Shown here: positions 15,164 through 23,764 of the stretch, piece after piece
How positions within the stretch are numbered: the first letter of the stretch is position 1
How the letters are laid out: the number at the start of each line of letters is the position of its first letter
NCBI GenBank assembly: GCA_001072465.1
Contig: JVKM01000049.1
Span: 1-33,329 of the forward strand
DNA length: 33,329 bases
DNA from: Xylanimonas cellulosilytica
GTDB lineage: Bacteria > Actinomycetota > Actinomycetes > Actinomycetales > Actinomycetaceae
Reading direction: 5' to 3'
Translations under genes and position numbers: made by a program
The notes under the pieces: generated by a model
Told to the model about the DNA's origin: nothing
What the model saw: only the letters and a program-made list of their open reading frames with translations
The model's database searches: none

Positions 15164-15913
15164 GTGAAGACTATTAAGCCTGCTCCGCGTCACCGCATGG
15201 CACGTCGCCCGCTGACCGACTCGGTCGTTGAGGGTGTGAACGTTTCCGGCGCCGCTCGTCCGATCGCTTTCGCGTCGGCCGCCGGTGTTGCGCTGACCGC
15301 GATTGCCGCCGGCGTTGCGAACGCCGCCCCGGCGACCCCCCAGTCTGAGCCGCAGAGCGCTGACCTCACCACGACGACCGTCGCCGTCGATGACGTGACC
15401 ACCGTTGAGGTTCCGGACATCGAGTGGACCGCTGAAGAGGATGTCACCGCTTCTGCGACCGCTGAGGCCCCCGCGCCGGCCCCCGTCGCCGCGACCCCCG
15501 CCGCCGATCAGTCCGACTCGGCTGCTTCCCGCTCGGAGACCCGTTCCGACGCGACCTCCGACACCTCTGCCCGTCAGGCCAGCCTGAACGCGGCTGGTGG
15601 CGACATCGTCTCCGTTGCCCTAGGCCTGACCGGTATCCCCTACGTCTACGGTGGCGAGACCCTCGGTGGCCTCGACTGCTCCGGCCTGGTCAAGTACGCG
15701 TACGCGGCTGCCGGCATCAACCTGCCGCACTCCTCGTCCGCTCAGGCCGCTGGTGGCACCATCGTGTCCGACCCGCAGCCCGGCGACATCGTGTCCTACC
15801 CCGGCCACGTCGCTATCTACATCGGCGGCGGCCAGATGGTCGAGGCCACGGTGCCCGGCCGTCTTTCCCAGGTTTCGCCGGTTCGCGCTGGCGCCACCTA
15901 CGTGCGCTACTGA
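15164..15913 (+). CDS. secreted NlpC/P60 peptidoglycan hydrolase
   Basis: The start is GTG 15164, seven bases after AGGGAG. An ATG four bases earlier opens a five-residue frame (MSEDY, stop) overlapping it. The 249-residue product has a signal region with a hydrophobic segment (about 33-54, ending VANAAP) and a long Ala/Thr/Pro-rich linker (about 55-145). A C-terminal NlpC/P60 domain (about 146-249) follows, with catalytic Cys172 in LDCSGLVKYAY and His215 in PGHVAIYIGGG. Such enzymes cleave gamma-D-Glu-diamino-acid or related stem-peptide bonds in the wall. The c-di-AMP riboswitch ahead of it ties expression to osmotic or wall status. No SH3 or LysM binding domain is visible. Confidence 0.92.
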   Translation: MKTIKPAPRHRMARRPLTDSVVEGVNVSGAARPIAFASAAGVALTAIAAGVANAAPATPQSEPQSADLTTTTVAVDDVTTVEVPDIEWTAEEDVTASATAEAPAPAPVAATPAADQSDSAASRSETRSDATSDTSARQASLNAAGGDIVSVALGLTGIPYVYGGETLGGLDCSGLVKYAYAAAGINLPHSSSAQAAGGTIVSDPQPGDIVSYPGHVAIYIGGGQMVEATVPGRLSQVSPVRAGATYVRY

Positions 15914-15933
15914 GCCTGCGACACATAGCTGAT

Positions 15934-15965
15934 GATCCCCGCAGCCCCCACGGGCTGCGGGGATC
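15934..15965 (+). terminator. terminator after the NlpC/P60 gene
   Basis: GATCCCCGCAGCCC and GGGCTGCGGGGATC form a perfect 14-bp stem with a four-base loop, 20 bases after the stop, followed by a short T-rich run. Confidence 0.85.
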
Positions 15966-16046
15966 GCTGTTTGTGCTCGGGTTGGGCTTTCGCGGATCGT
16001 TAAAATGCGGCACAATATAAGTGACTGCCACCACGAGGAGGACATC

Positions 16047-16979
16047 ATGAGTTCTACCGAAGTCATTCTGGTCGGTGTCGATGGCTCGACGGAGAGCCTT
16101 GCCGCCGTCAAATGGGCCGCTGATCGCGGCGCGCGCACCGGAGCGCGCATCCATTGCCTGTGCACGTACGCGCTGGCCTCGTACTCTGCGGCCGCCCTGG
16201 ACGGCGGATACGCCGTTCTCGACGATGAGGCCCTGAAGGCGGGCGCCGAACAGGTTGTCGAGGAGGCAAAGGCCCTGGCACGCGAACGCGGAGCGACGCA
16301 TGTCTCGGGTTCGACCGAGCCCGGAGATCCGGCGGGGGTGCTCATCGACTTCTCCGCCGAGGTGGACATGATCGTTGTCGGTTCCCGCGGCGGTGGCGGA
16401 TTCGCTGATCGTCTCCTCGGTACCGTGTCGTCGGCTCTGCCCGCGCACTCGAAGTGCCCCGTCGTTGTTGTACCCCGCCACACCTCGGGCAAGAAGTTCA
16501 CGCCCGTCGAGCGCGTCGTCGTCGGTATCGACGGCACCGATCAGCCCTCGTGTGCGCTCAAGCGCGCGATCGGCGAGGCCCGCCTGTGGGATGCGCGCCT
16601 GACTGCGGTGTCTGCCGTGCCGATCGCGGTGGGCCCGTCCGTCATGACGTGGACCCCGACGGGCGTCGATCACTCGGCCCTGCTCGCGCAGGTGCGCGAG
16701 GGAATGGACGCTGCGATCGCCGCCGCCCTGGACGGCGATGACATGCACGTCTCCCGCCACGCCCTCGACGGCTCAGCGGCTTCTCTGCTCATCGAGTTCT
16801 CCACCGCGGTCGACCTGGTCGTCGTCGGTACCCGCGGGCGCGGGGGACTGGCCGGCGTGCTCCTCGGTTCGACGTCGCAGACGGTGCTCGGGCACTCGAC
16901 CTGCCCGGTCATGATCGTTCCCTCCGCCCACCTCGGGGATGCGGGCACGGCCGTGCACACCGAATGGGAGCGCCGCTAA
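16047..16979 (+). CDS. universal stress protein, tandem Usp domains
   Basis: ATG 16047 follows GAGGAGG; upstream in-frame residues are not family-like. The 310-residue protein has two Usp domains (about 1-148 and 155-300). Each begins with a beta strand ending in VGVDGS or VGIDGT and ends with the ATP-binding G-x2-G-x9-G(S/T) pattern: GSRGGGGFADRLLGTVS in the first, GTRGRGGLAGVLLGSTS in the second. Tandem ATP-binding Usp proteins are common in actinobacteria and are linked to hypoxia or stationary-phase stress; the precise role here is unknown. It appears monocistronic. Confidence 0.9.
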   Translation: MSSTEVILVGVDGSTESLAAVKWAADRGARTGARIHCLCTYALASYSAAALDGGYAVLDDEALKAGAEQVVEEAKALARERGATHVSGSTEPGDPAGVLIDFSAEVDMIVVGSRGGGGFADRLLGTVSSALPAHSKCPVVVVPRHTSGKKFTPVERVVVGIDGTDQPSCALKRAIGEARLWDARLTAVSAVPIAVGPSVMTWTPTGVDHSALLAQVREGMDAAIAAALDGDDMHVSRHALDGSAASLLIEFSTAVDLVVVGTRGRGGLAGVLLGSTSQTVLGHSTCPVMIVPSAHLGDAGTAVHTEWERR

Positions 16980-17131
16980 ACGCATACGGTCACGAGGTCG
17001 GGGTTCCCACGTGGGTGCCCCGGCCTCGTCCGTGTGTGGGGTTGAAAGCCCGCCGGGGTGAGCCTCTCCGCACGGCGACGCAGGACAGCGGTGCGCGCAC
17101 TTTGCTACAGTGGGCGCGGACAACTTGTCAC

Positions 17132-17204
17132 GCCCTCGTAGCTCAGGGGATAGAGCACCGCTCTCCTAAAGCGGGTGTCGGACGTTCGAATCGTCTCGGG
17201 GGCA
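17132..17204 (+). tRNA. tRNA-Arg (anticodon CCT)
   Basis: A full cloverleaf of 73 bases without encoded CCA: acceptor GCCCTCG / CGGGGGC, D-arm GCTC / GAGC, anticodon arm CCGCT-CTCCTAA-AGCGG giving CCT (reads AGG), and T-arm GGACG-TTCGAAT-CGTCT with one G-T pair. A transporter gene starts 16 bases after it and may share its transcript. Confidence 0.95.
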
Positions 17205-17219
17205 CAGTAGAAGGACGCC

Positions 17220-18137
17220 ATGCGCAACGCTCTTGGGTATCTCGTGACCGTTGTGGCCGCCCTGTGTTGGGGTGCCTCCGGTGTCTCCGCCGACTACCTC
17301 ATGGAGCATCACGGTATCGAGCTGACCCTCATCAGCTTCTTCCGCATGTTCGTCTCGGGCATCCTCGCCCTCGTTTACGTTCTCGCGCGCTCGCGCGGGG
17401 TATCCGCTCGTCATCGAGAATTGGTGTCCACGCCGCGCAACTGGCGTGACCTCGTGATCTACGCGGTTTTTGGGCTCGCGGCCTGTCAGGTCACCTACAT
17501 GGGGGTGATCCGCGCGTCGAATGCGGGAACCGGCACCGTCCTCGAGTACCTGGGTCTCATCCTCATCGTCGTCTGGGTGTGTCTCACCCACAGGCGATGG
17601 CCGCGGGCCTCCGAGGTGGTCGCCATCGTCCTCGCCGTGACCGGCACCTTCCTGCTGTGCACGCACGGGTCGCTGGACTCCCTCGTGATTACGCCCACTG
17701 CCCTCGCATGGGGAGTCGTCGCCGCGCTCACGCTGGCGACATACACGCTGCTGCCCGCTCGGCTTATTGCGGCCTATGGCGCGGACGTTGTCGTGGCATA
17801 CGGCCTGCTGATCGCCGGTGCGTGCGTCGGCCTGGTCGGCCGAGTATGGCGATTCCATATCACTTGGACACCCGATGTCGTGCTCGCCATGTTCATCACC
17901 GTCGTCCTCGGCACTGCCGTCGCCTCCACCGCCTTCCTGTGGGGCGTGGACCGCATTGGGCCCGTCAAGGCCTCGCTCATCGGGAGCCTCGAGCCCATCG
18001 CCGCGACCGGCTTTTCCGCCCTCGTCATGGGAAGCTCCTACACGGGCATCGACATCGTCGGTATGGCCCTTATCGTCGGCGCCGTTGTGACCATTTCCGT
18101 TGTCGACCTCCTCCGGGCGCGCCGCGTCACACAATAG
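17220..18137 (+). CDS. EamA/DMT-family transporter
   Basis: The 305-residue protein has about ten membrane segments arranged as two EamA repeats (about 5-140 and 155-295). The first repeat shows AALCWGASGVSADYL and a loop followed by ASNAGTGTVLEYLGLI. The second shows ALAWGVVAALTLATYT and the conserved SLIGSLEPIAATGFSALVMG near the end. Drug/metabolite transporters of this type mostly export amino acids or other small metabolites; substrate is not readable. ATG 17220 follows AGAAGGA, 15 bases past the tRNA-Arg. The next gene starts 25 bases downstream on the same strand. Confidence 0.88.
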   Translation: MRNALGYLVTVVAALCWGASGVSADYLMEHHGIELTLISFFRMFVSGILALVYVLARSRGVSARHRELVSTPRNWRDLVIYAVFGLAACQVTYMGVIRASNAGTGTVLEYLGLILIVVWVCLTHRRWPRASEVVAIVLAVTGTFLLCTHGSLDSLVITPTALAWGVVAALTLATYTLLPARLIAAYGADVVVAYGLLIAGACVGLVGRVWRFHITWTPDVVLAMFITVVLGTAVASTAFLWGVDRIGPVKASLIGSLEPIAATGFSALVMGSSYTGIDIVGMALIVGAVVTISVVDLLRARRVTQ

Positions 18138-18162
18138 GGCGGTGCTGCCGTAGGGTTAAATC

Positions 18163-21100
18163 GTGGTTCCTAGTATCTTTTCGCGCCGTTCCGCCCCTGA
18201 GCCCGAGGCCCCCAAGGCCTCGTCCACCTCGACGCACCCGACCACCCTCGTCGGCTCTGCGCGCGAGAAGTGGCGCTCACGCCTCGACCAGGACATCGCC
18301 GCGGACTCCACGTCTCTGCCGACGCTGTCCCTGTCCGGCGCGCACCCCGGAGGCCTCGCCCAGCTCTACACGGAACACCCCGTCCGCCTGAGCCTCCTGA
18401 TCCGCGAACCCATCGCCCTGGGTCGCGCCCTTGAGCGCGCCCGGTCCATCATCGCGCGCTCCGAGCAGCGTGCCAGCGCCCACGGCACCGGCCCCATCCA
18501 CCTGGGAATCGGCACGGCCTCGTGGCGAAACGGAACCGACGCCGTCACCGTCCCCGCCCTGCTGCGCCCCGTGCGCCTCGTGCGTCGCGACGACGACGTA
18601 CTCATCGCGCTCGGACGCGGCGGCCTGCTCGCCCCCGAGCTGGCCGAGGCCCTGCGCAGCCACGGCCTCGACGTGGACGGGGATACGATCCTCGCCCAGG
18701 CCAGCGGAGCCCACGGGTTCTCCTCCTCGCAGGCGATGGCTGCCCTGCGCGATGCCTGCGCCGCCCTGCCGCGCTTCGAGGTTCGCGACGACCTCGTTAT
18801 CGGCTTGTTCTGCCACCCGGCCGGCGCCCTCGCCGCCAGCCTGACCGAGGACGTGACAGCCCTCGAAGACTCTCAGGTGATCCGCGCGCTCGCGGGCGAC
18901 CAGGACGCGTGCAACGACCTGCGCTCCGAGGCTCCCGTCCCCAACCCCGCCGACCGCGATCCGTGGGCCGAAAAGGGCGTCGGCGACCTGATTCCCTCCC
19001 AGCAGGACGCGGTCGAGGCCGCCTCCGACGGACGCAGCGTGTTCATCGACATCCCCGCGCACAGCGACGACGCGTCGGTCGTCGCGGCCATCCTCGCGGA
19101 CGCGGCCGCCACCGGTCGGTCGGTCCTGCACGTGTCGACCTCCCCGTCGCGTTCGATCGCCGCCTACACGCGCCTGGCCGATCTGGGCCTCGCCGACATC
19201 GTGGCGAACATCGACGGCTACTCCGACGCGCGCAAGACCCTCGCCGTGCGCGTGAGCGCCGCGATGGAGGACACCTCGCCCGTCGTCGACCAGGCAAGCG
19301 TTGACGAGATGCGTGCCCGCCTGCGTCAGGTGCGCGGCCAATTGGCCTCGTACGCGACCGCGCTCCACCAGCCCTACGGCCGCTTCGGCGTGTGCGCGGC
19401 CGACGCGCTGCGCGCTCTGACCGACCTGACGAGCGGCGAGAATGCGCCCACGACCCGCGTGCGTCTGGACGAAAAGACCCTCTACGAGATTGCGGTCGAT
19501 CAGGGTGAGAGCGCCCGCGCCCTGCTGCGCGAGGCCCTGGCGTCTGGGACCCTCAAGGGTTCCGCCTCCTCCGCGTGGGGCAACGCCGTCCTGACCTCCG
19601 ACGAACAGGCCTCCGACGTCCTGCTGCGCGTCGACCGCCTCTCCAAGACCCTGCCCGAGCTTCGCGTACACATTGCGGCCGTCGCCGGCGAGGCCGGCAT
19701 CAAGCCCGCCGGCACGCTCGCCCAGTGGGACCGCCAGCTCGCCATGTTCGACGGCATCGCCGACGTCCTCGATGTCTTCCTGCCCCGCGTGTTCGAACGC
19801 AGTGCCGCCGACATGGTGATCGCAACCGCGCCCAAGCAGTGGCGCAAGGACCACGATATTTCGATGGGCCGTTCCGAGCGCAACCGCCTCGTCAAGCAGG
19901 CCCAGGACCTCGTGCGCCCGGGCGTGCACGTGCCCGACCTGCACCGTGCCCTCATCCGCGTCCAGGAGCGCCGCGACGCGTGGTGCGCGGTCTGCGGCGA
20001 CGACTCGTGGCCCATCCTGCCCGCGAAGATCGGTGAGATTTCGGCCCTGACGGACGCCGTGCGCGACGACCTCGACGCCATCGCCCCCGTGTTCGCGGCC
20101 GAGGAGCCGGACCTGGTGGGCACCCACCTGCAGCGCCTGACGACCCTCATCGAACGCTGGGCCGGCGACACCTCCGCCGCCCGCGAGGTGCCCGCGCGCC
20201 TTCAGATGCGTGAGCGCCTGGCCGCTCACGGCCTCGACAAGCTCGCCCAGGACCTCGCCGATCGCGAGGTCGAAGACGCCGCGATCGACAACGAGCTCGA
20301 CCTCGCCTGGTGGGCGTCGCTGCTGCGCGCCATGCTCGCCTCCCAGCCCGCGCTCGGCGGGGTAGACCCTGCCTCCCTCGAGGACTTGACGCGCGAGGGC
20401 TGCGAGCTTGACGAGGCTCAGGTGGCCTCGCTCATCCCGCAGGCCATCACGGGCGTGCGTCGAATCCGCACGAACGCCCTGGCGGCCCGACCCAGCCAGT
20501 ACGAGGAGCTACGCGACCTGCTCGCCGACGGGACGGCTCCCTCCGATCTGGACCTGCTCACGTCGTACCCGCTCGTGCGCCACCTCCTGCCCGTCCTCAT
20601 GACGGTGCCCTCGATGGTTCCGGCGCTCGCGCCGACGGGGCGTACCGTCGACGTCGTTGTTCTGGACGGCGCTGACGGCCTGCCGCTCGCCGAGCTGGCG
20701 CCCATCGTCGCGCGCGGCCACCAGCTGGTCGTGATCGACGATCTGACCGGCGCCTCGGAAGACGGCGCGACCCGCGAGCTGGCGGGCGTCCTGCCGGTCG
20801 TGCGCGTCGAGCCCGGCCCTCGGCGCCTCAACGATCAGGTCGCCCTGCTGCTCGCCCGCTACGGCTACGAGCACGCCGGCATCCCCGTCCCGTGGACCGC
20901 TGCGAACGCGCCCGTGTCCGCCCGCTGGGTGGAGGCGACGGGCATGCCCGCGCCCGGTGCGCACGCGATCGAATCGACCGCCGCCGAGGTGCGCGCAGTT
21001 GTCGACGCCGTCATCGAACACGCGGTCGAGGCCCCGGAGCGTTCCCTCGCAGTCGTCGCCCTGTCCGAGCGGCACGCGCAGCGCATCCGCGAGGCCCTGG

Positions 21101-22389
21101 AGAGCGTGAAGGCCGACGAGCCCGGCCTGGCCTCGTTCTTTGATCCCGCGACCCCGGAACCCTTCGTCGTCGTCGGCCCCGATCAGGTGGCCGGCCTGAC
21201 CCGCGAATCGCTCATCGTGTCCGTCGGGTTCGCGAAGACCCCGCACGGGCGCGTCATTCACGACTTCGGTGTCCTGTCGAGCGAGGAGGGCGCGGACGCG
21301 CTCGCCGAGGTCCTGCGCGTCGTGCGCGGCGACCTGACGCTCGTTTCCGCCCTGCACAGCGCGGAGATCGACCGTGACCGCCTCGGCCACGAGGGCTCGC
21401 GTATGCTCGTCGACCTCCTGGAGATCGCCGAAGGCCACGCGGGCGAGGGCATGGATGCTTGGCCCGTCCTGGCGGGCGAACCGGATCGCCTGCTCGTCGA
21501 CCTCGCCGAGCACCTGTACTCGCGAGGCCTCGAGGTCGTCGCGAATGTCGGTATCCCCGGCGGCATGCGGATCCCGCTCGCGATCGGTCACCCGGAGTCT
21601 CCGGGGCGCCTGCTCCTCGCGGTGCTCACGGACGACGAGGAATACCTGGCGGAACCCAGCCAGCGCGTGCGCGACCGAGCCCGTCCCCGCTGGCTCGAAG
21701 CCCAGGGCTGGGCGGTCTACACCGCCCTGTCGATGCCCCTGTTCATCGACCCCGACAAGGAGGCATCGCTCGTCGTCGACGCCGTCCTGGATGCGCTCGA
21801 GAAGCTGCACGCCACCGACGACGAGCCCGTCGTCGAGGTCCCCGAACGCATCGCCGATGACGAGGCCGCGGACGAGTGCGTGGAGGAGCGCGCGGAGGAG
21901 CGCGCGGAAGAGGCTTCCTCTGATGATGGTGACGGTGCCGAGGTGGCGGACGAGGCTGAGGACTCCTCGGACGCCTCGGCCCCGCGCATGCCGATGCTGG
22001 ACGACGGCCTCGACGAGGAATCCAAGCGCCGCAAGAAGGCCGACGAGGACACCACCGGCATGCTGCTGGCGATCAAGCGCAAGGAGCGCGCCTCCGAGGA
22101 GAACCGTGGGCCTCGCCCCGCGATCGCCAAGGGCCTGCCGCTGGCCGCCTACTCCGACGACCAGCTCGACGAGATGGCCGCGTGGGTGCGTTCCGACGGC
22201 GTCGAGCGCACCGACCTGGAGACCGCCGAAGAACTGCGCGAGGCCCTGGGCATCACGCGACGCGGCTTCCAGTCCGACGCTGTCCTGGGCAACGTCGTGC
22301 GCCGCACGAAGCCCGCGGTGAGCGCGGAGGAATCTGACGAGGCCACGGCCTCCGAGGACGCGCAGCCGGAGGAATCATCCGATGAGTGA
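18163..22389 (+). CDS. large DUF4011/SF1-helicase-like protein with degenerate ATPase motifs
   Basis: GTG start; 1408 residues. The N-terminal part (about 35-250) resembles the DUF4011-type region of actinobacterial SF1 helicases (LSLSGAHPGGLAQLY, IHLGIGTASW). A helicase-like core follows (about 270-1075). The PSQQDAV element is at 278-284, but the Walker A position reads FIDIPAHSDDAS (294-305) instead of GPPGTGK(S/T); the Walker B position reads VVVLDGADG with Gly836 in place of Glu; and the motif VI region reads EVLRVVRGDL (1049-1058). A nuclease-like domain (about 1107-1215; GGMRIPLAIGHP, VLTDDEEYLAEPS) resembles REase_MTES_1575 proteins. Then come an acidic linker (about 1218-1320) and a conserved C-terminal domain (1327-1382). 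ATP hydrolysis looks unlikely. It overlaps the next gene by eight bases. Confidence 0.75.
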   Translation: MVPSIFSRRSAPEPEAPKASSTSTHPTTLVGSAREKWRSRLDQDIAADSTSLPTLSLSGAHPGGLAQLYTEHPVRLSLLIREPIALGRALERARSIIARSEQRASAHGTGPIHLGIGTASWRNGTDAVTVPALLRPVRLVRRDDDVLIALGRGGLLAPELAEALRSHGLDVDGDTILAQASGAHGFSSSQAMAALRDACAALPRFEVRDDLVIGLFCHPAGALAASLTEDVTALEDSQVIRALAGDQDACNDLRSEAPVPNPADRDPWAEKGVGDLIPSQQDAVEAASDGRSVFIDIPAHSDDASVVAAILADAAATGRSVLHVSTSPSRSIAAYTRLADLGLADIVANIDGYSDARKTLAVRVSAAMEDTSPVVDQASVDEMRARLRQVRGQLASYATALHQPYGRFGVCAADALRALTDLTSGENAPTTRVRLDEKTLYEIAVDQGESARALLREALASGTLKGSASSAWGNAVLTSDEQASDVLLRVDRLSKTLPELRVHIAAVAGEAGIKPAGTLAQWDRQLAMFDGIADVLDVFLPRVFERSAADMVIATAPKQWRKDHDISMGRSERNRLVKQAQDLVRPGVHVPDLHRALIRVQERRDAWCAVCGDDSWPILPAKIGEISALTDAVRDDLDAIAPVFAAEEPDLVGTHLQRLTTLIERWAGDTSAAREVPARLQMRERLAAHGLDKLAQDLADREVEDAAIDNELDLAWWASLLRAMLASQPALGGVDPASLEDLTREGCELDEAQVASLIPQAITGVRRIRTNALAARPSQYEELRDLLADGTAPSDLDLLTSYPLVRHLLPVLMTVPSMVPALAPTGRTVDVVVLDGADGLPLAELAPIVARGHQLVVIDDLTGASEDGATRELAGVLPVVRVEPGPRRLNDQVALLLARYGYEHAGIPVPWTAANAPVSARWVEATGMPAPGAHAIESTAAEVRAVVDAVIEHAVEAPERSLAVVALSERHAQRIREALESVKADEPGLASFFDPATPEPFVVVGPDQVAGLTRESLIVSVGFAKTPHGRVIHDFGVLSSEEGADALAEVLRVVRGDLTLVSALHSAEIDRDRLGHEGSRMLVDLLEIAEGHAGEGMDAWPVLAGEPDRLLVDLAEHLYSRGLEVVANVGIPGGMRIPLAIGHPESPGRLLLAVLTDDEEYLAEPSQRVRDRARPRWLEAQGWAVYTALSMPLFIDPDKEASLVVDAVLDALEKLHATDDEPVVEVPERIADDEAADECVEERAEERAEEASSDDGDGAEVADEAEDSSDASAPRMPMLDDGLDEESKRRKKADEDTTGMLLAIKRKERASEENRGPRPAIAKGLPLAAYSDDQLDEMAAWVRSDGVERTDLETAEELREALGITRRGFQSDAVLGNVVRRTKPAVSAEESDEATASEDAQPEESSDE

Positions 22390-22603
22390 GCCGACGCCGC
22401 GCAAGCGTCGCCGCGTCGCCCGCTACGTGTCCGACGTGGACCGCCGCCTCATCGAGGAGGGCCTGCCGCCCTCCTGGGAGGATCGTGTGCGCCCCGAGGA
22501 CACGCGGCCCGGCTCCATGGCTGATGCCCCCGACCGGGGCGACGGCGCCAACGATGCGCGGCTGCTTGAGAACGTGCCGCCGCACGCCCAGGCGCGCGCG
22601 TAG
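22382..22603 (+). CDS. small conserved companion protein of the helicase-like gene
   Basis: The 73-residue hydrophilic protein begins in the last codons of the helicase-like gene (eight-base overlap), indicating translational coupling. It has a basic N-terminus (PRKRRRVARYVSDVDRRL), a middle with EEGLPPSWEDR, and a C-terminal DARLLENVPPHAQ. I recall similar small proteins ending in a DxRLxxDVPPHW-like motif in many actinobacteria. No function is known. The coupling suggests it acts with the helicase-like protein. No terminator was seen directly after it; the motif array at 22627 starts 24 bases later. Confidence 0.65.
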   Translation: MSEPTPRKRRRVARYVSDVDRRLIEEGLPPSWEDRVRPEDTRPGSMADAPDRGDGANDARLLENVPPHAQARA

Positions 22604-22626
22604 GGGCTGGCGCGTCAGCGCGAGTG

Positions 22627-22746
22627 TCCGGATAGGTTGTGCGCATCTGGATAGGTTGTGCGCATCCGGATAGGTTATTAAGCTATCCGGATCTTCATTA
22701 CCTATCCGGATGTTGTTTACCTATCCGGATAGGTGCGTTATCCGGG
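22627..22746. repeat. seven-copy array of a TCCGGA-centred motif, about 19-bp period
   Basis: TCCGGA-type cores start at 22627, 22646 (TCTGGA), 22665, 22686, 22705, 22724 and 22741 (TCCGGG), with spacings of 19, 19, 21, 19, 19 and 17. The first three are the direct unit TCCGGATAGGTT, the first two followed by GTGCGCA. The next copies are in inverse orientation (CTATCCGGAT, ACCTATCCGGAT). The sixth is a perfect 16-bp palindrome, ACCTATCCGGATAGGT (22719-22734), and the seventh is partial. The array is roughly mirror-symmetric about 22678 and lies wholly between genes. I saw no copy elsewhere in the window. It could be a multi-site operator, an iteron-like block or a cruciform. Confidence 0.85.
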
Positions 22747-22817
22747 CGGCGCTGCCCGCCAGATGTTCGTGCGGGGGCCTGTGGAGTGGCTCCTCGCTCG
22801 ATCACGTCGTTCCCACC

Positions 22818-22930
22818 AATCTCGCACGTAATTCCTCGCGGACTATTTCAGATATTGAAATTACGTCGTTGCAATTCCAACGTTTTCTCGGGGTGTTCAA
22901 AATTGACCAGCTTGAATTATGTGCGAGATT
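22818..22930. repeat. 113-bp segment bounded by 17-bp inverted repeats
   Basis: AATCTCGCACGTAATTC (22818-22834) and GAATTATGTGCGAGATT (22914-22930) are complementary at 16 of 17 positions. The enclosed 79 bases are more AT-rich than the flanks and contain no gene. It could be a small non-autonomous (MITE-like) insertion or a long-range RNA stem. No target duplication was found at the edges. The rest of 22604-23018 outside this and the array shows nothing I recognise. Confidence 0.6.
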
Positions 22931-23018
22931 TGAGGGGAAGTGTGCGTGATGGGGTGCTGCAGCACAACGACGGTGGGAGGGAGCCGGGGCGGCCGGAGCG
23001 CTGTTAATACAAAAAGGC

Positions 23019-23044
23019 GGGGCCGATGCAATCGCATCGGCCCC
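23019..23044 (-). terminator. intrinsic terminator of mscL
   Basis: GGGGCCGATGC and GCATCGGCCCC form a perfect 11-bp stem with a four-base loop. On the minus strand it is followed by GCCTTTTTG, a proper T-run, about 28 bases past the mscL stop. Confidence 0.92.
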
Positions 23045-23072
23045 TCGTCCCTCACAAGGAGGGATCAGATGC

Positions 23073-23471
23073 TCAGTGGCGCGGCGTGCCCTGGGCGAGG
23101 GCGTCGCGGATCTCCGTGAGGAGCTTGACCTCGTCGGAGGCCTCGGGCTCGGGAGCCTCGTCCTCAGCCTTCTTGCGGCGGGCGTTGAGGGTGTTCATGG
23201 GCACCACGATGCAGAAGTAGATCGCGAAGGCCATGAGGATGAAGTTGATGACGGCGGTGATCAGCAGGCCGAACTTCACGTCGCTACCGTTCAGGGTGAG
23301 GATGAAGGCGTCCGAGAAATCGGGCTTGCCGATGACGGCCGCGATCAGCGGGTTGATGATGCCGTCGACCAGGGCGTCGACGATGTTCTTGAAGGCGGCA
23401 CCGATGATGACACCGACGGCGAGCTCGACGACGTTACCGCGAGAGATGAATTCCTTGAAACCCTTGAGCAT
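23073..23471 (-). CDS. mscL: large-conductance mechanosensitive channel MscL
   Basis: ATG 23471 follows AGGAG at six bases and gives the standard N-terminus MLKGFKEFISRGNVVELAVG. The 132-residue protein has the N-terminal amphipathic helix, TM1 (about 14-35, with GVIIGAAF), a periplasmic loop, TM2 (about 68-91) and a charged cytoplasmic helix ending VKLLTEIRDAL. The pentameric channel opens under membrane tension to release solutes during hypo-osmotic shock. Length and motifs are normal. In actinobacteria mscL is often near the 5-FTHF cyclo-ligase/galU genes, as here. Confidence 0.96.
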   Translation of the reverse strand: MLKGFKEFISRGNVVELAVGVIIGAAFKNIVDALVDGIINPLIAAVIGKPDFSDAFILTLNGSDVKFGLLITAVINFILMAFAIYFCIVVPMNTLNARRKKAEDEAPEPEASDEVKLLTEIRDALAQGTPRH

Positions 23472-23764
23472 GGCTTCTCCTGTGTTGAATGAGGCCGGCC
23501 GGGCCGGCAAGTCTGAATCGCCGAAGTGCCTCGGCGTGGCGGCTCTGTGCCACCGGGGAGCGCGCGCCGCGTCGGCGCTCGTTTACCGTTGAAAACACTA
23601 GTGGGGACTTTCGTCTTACGAACAGTGATTAGGGAGTAATGTTCGTCGCACTTTTTGTAATTCGGTCAGCGACCTGCGGATTTACGCCGAAAAGTCCGTT
23701 GTGAGAGGTGTGTGACAAACGGGTGCTGGCCTTGCGGCTAACGGGAAAAACCGCGGAAAAATGC

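Noticed and set aside
17166-18134. 322-codon minus-strand frame ending LLLCPRDDSNVRHPL
   Set aside because: It is antisense to the DMT transporter, and its last residues are the reverse complement of tRNA-Arg.
22627-22746. CRISPR array
   Set aside because: Repeats are short, switch orientation halfway, and the gaps are only a few bases; there are no spacers and no cas genes in the window.
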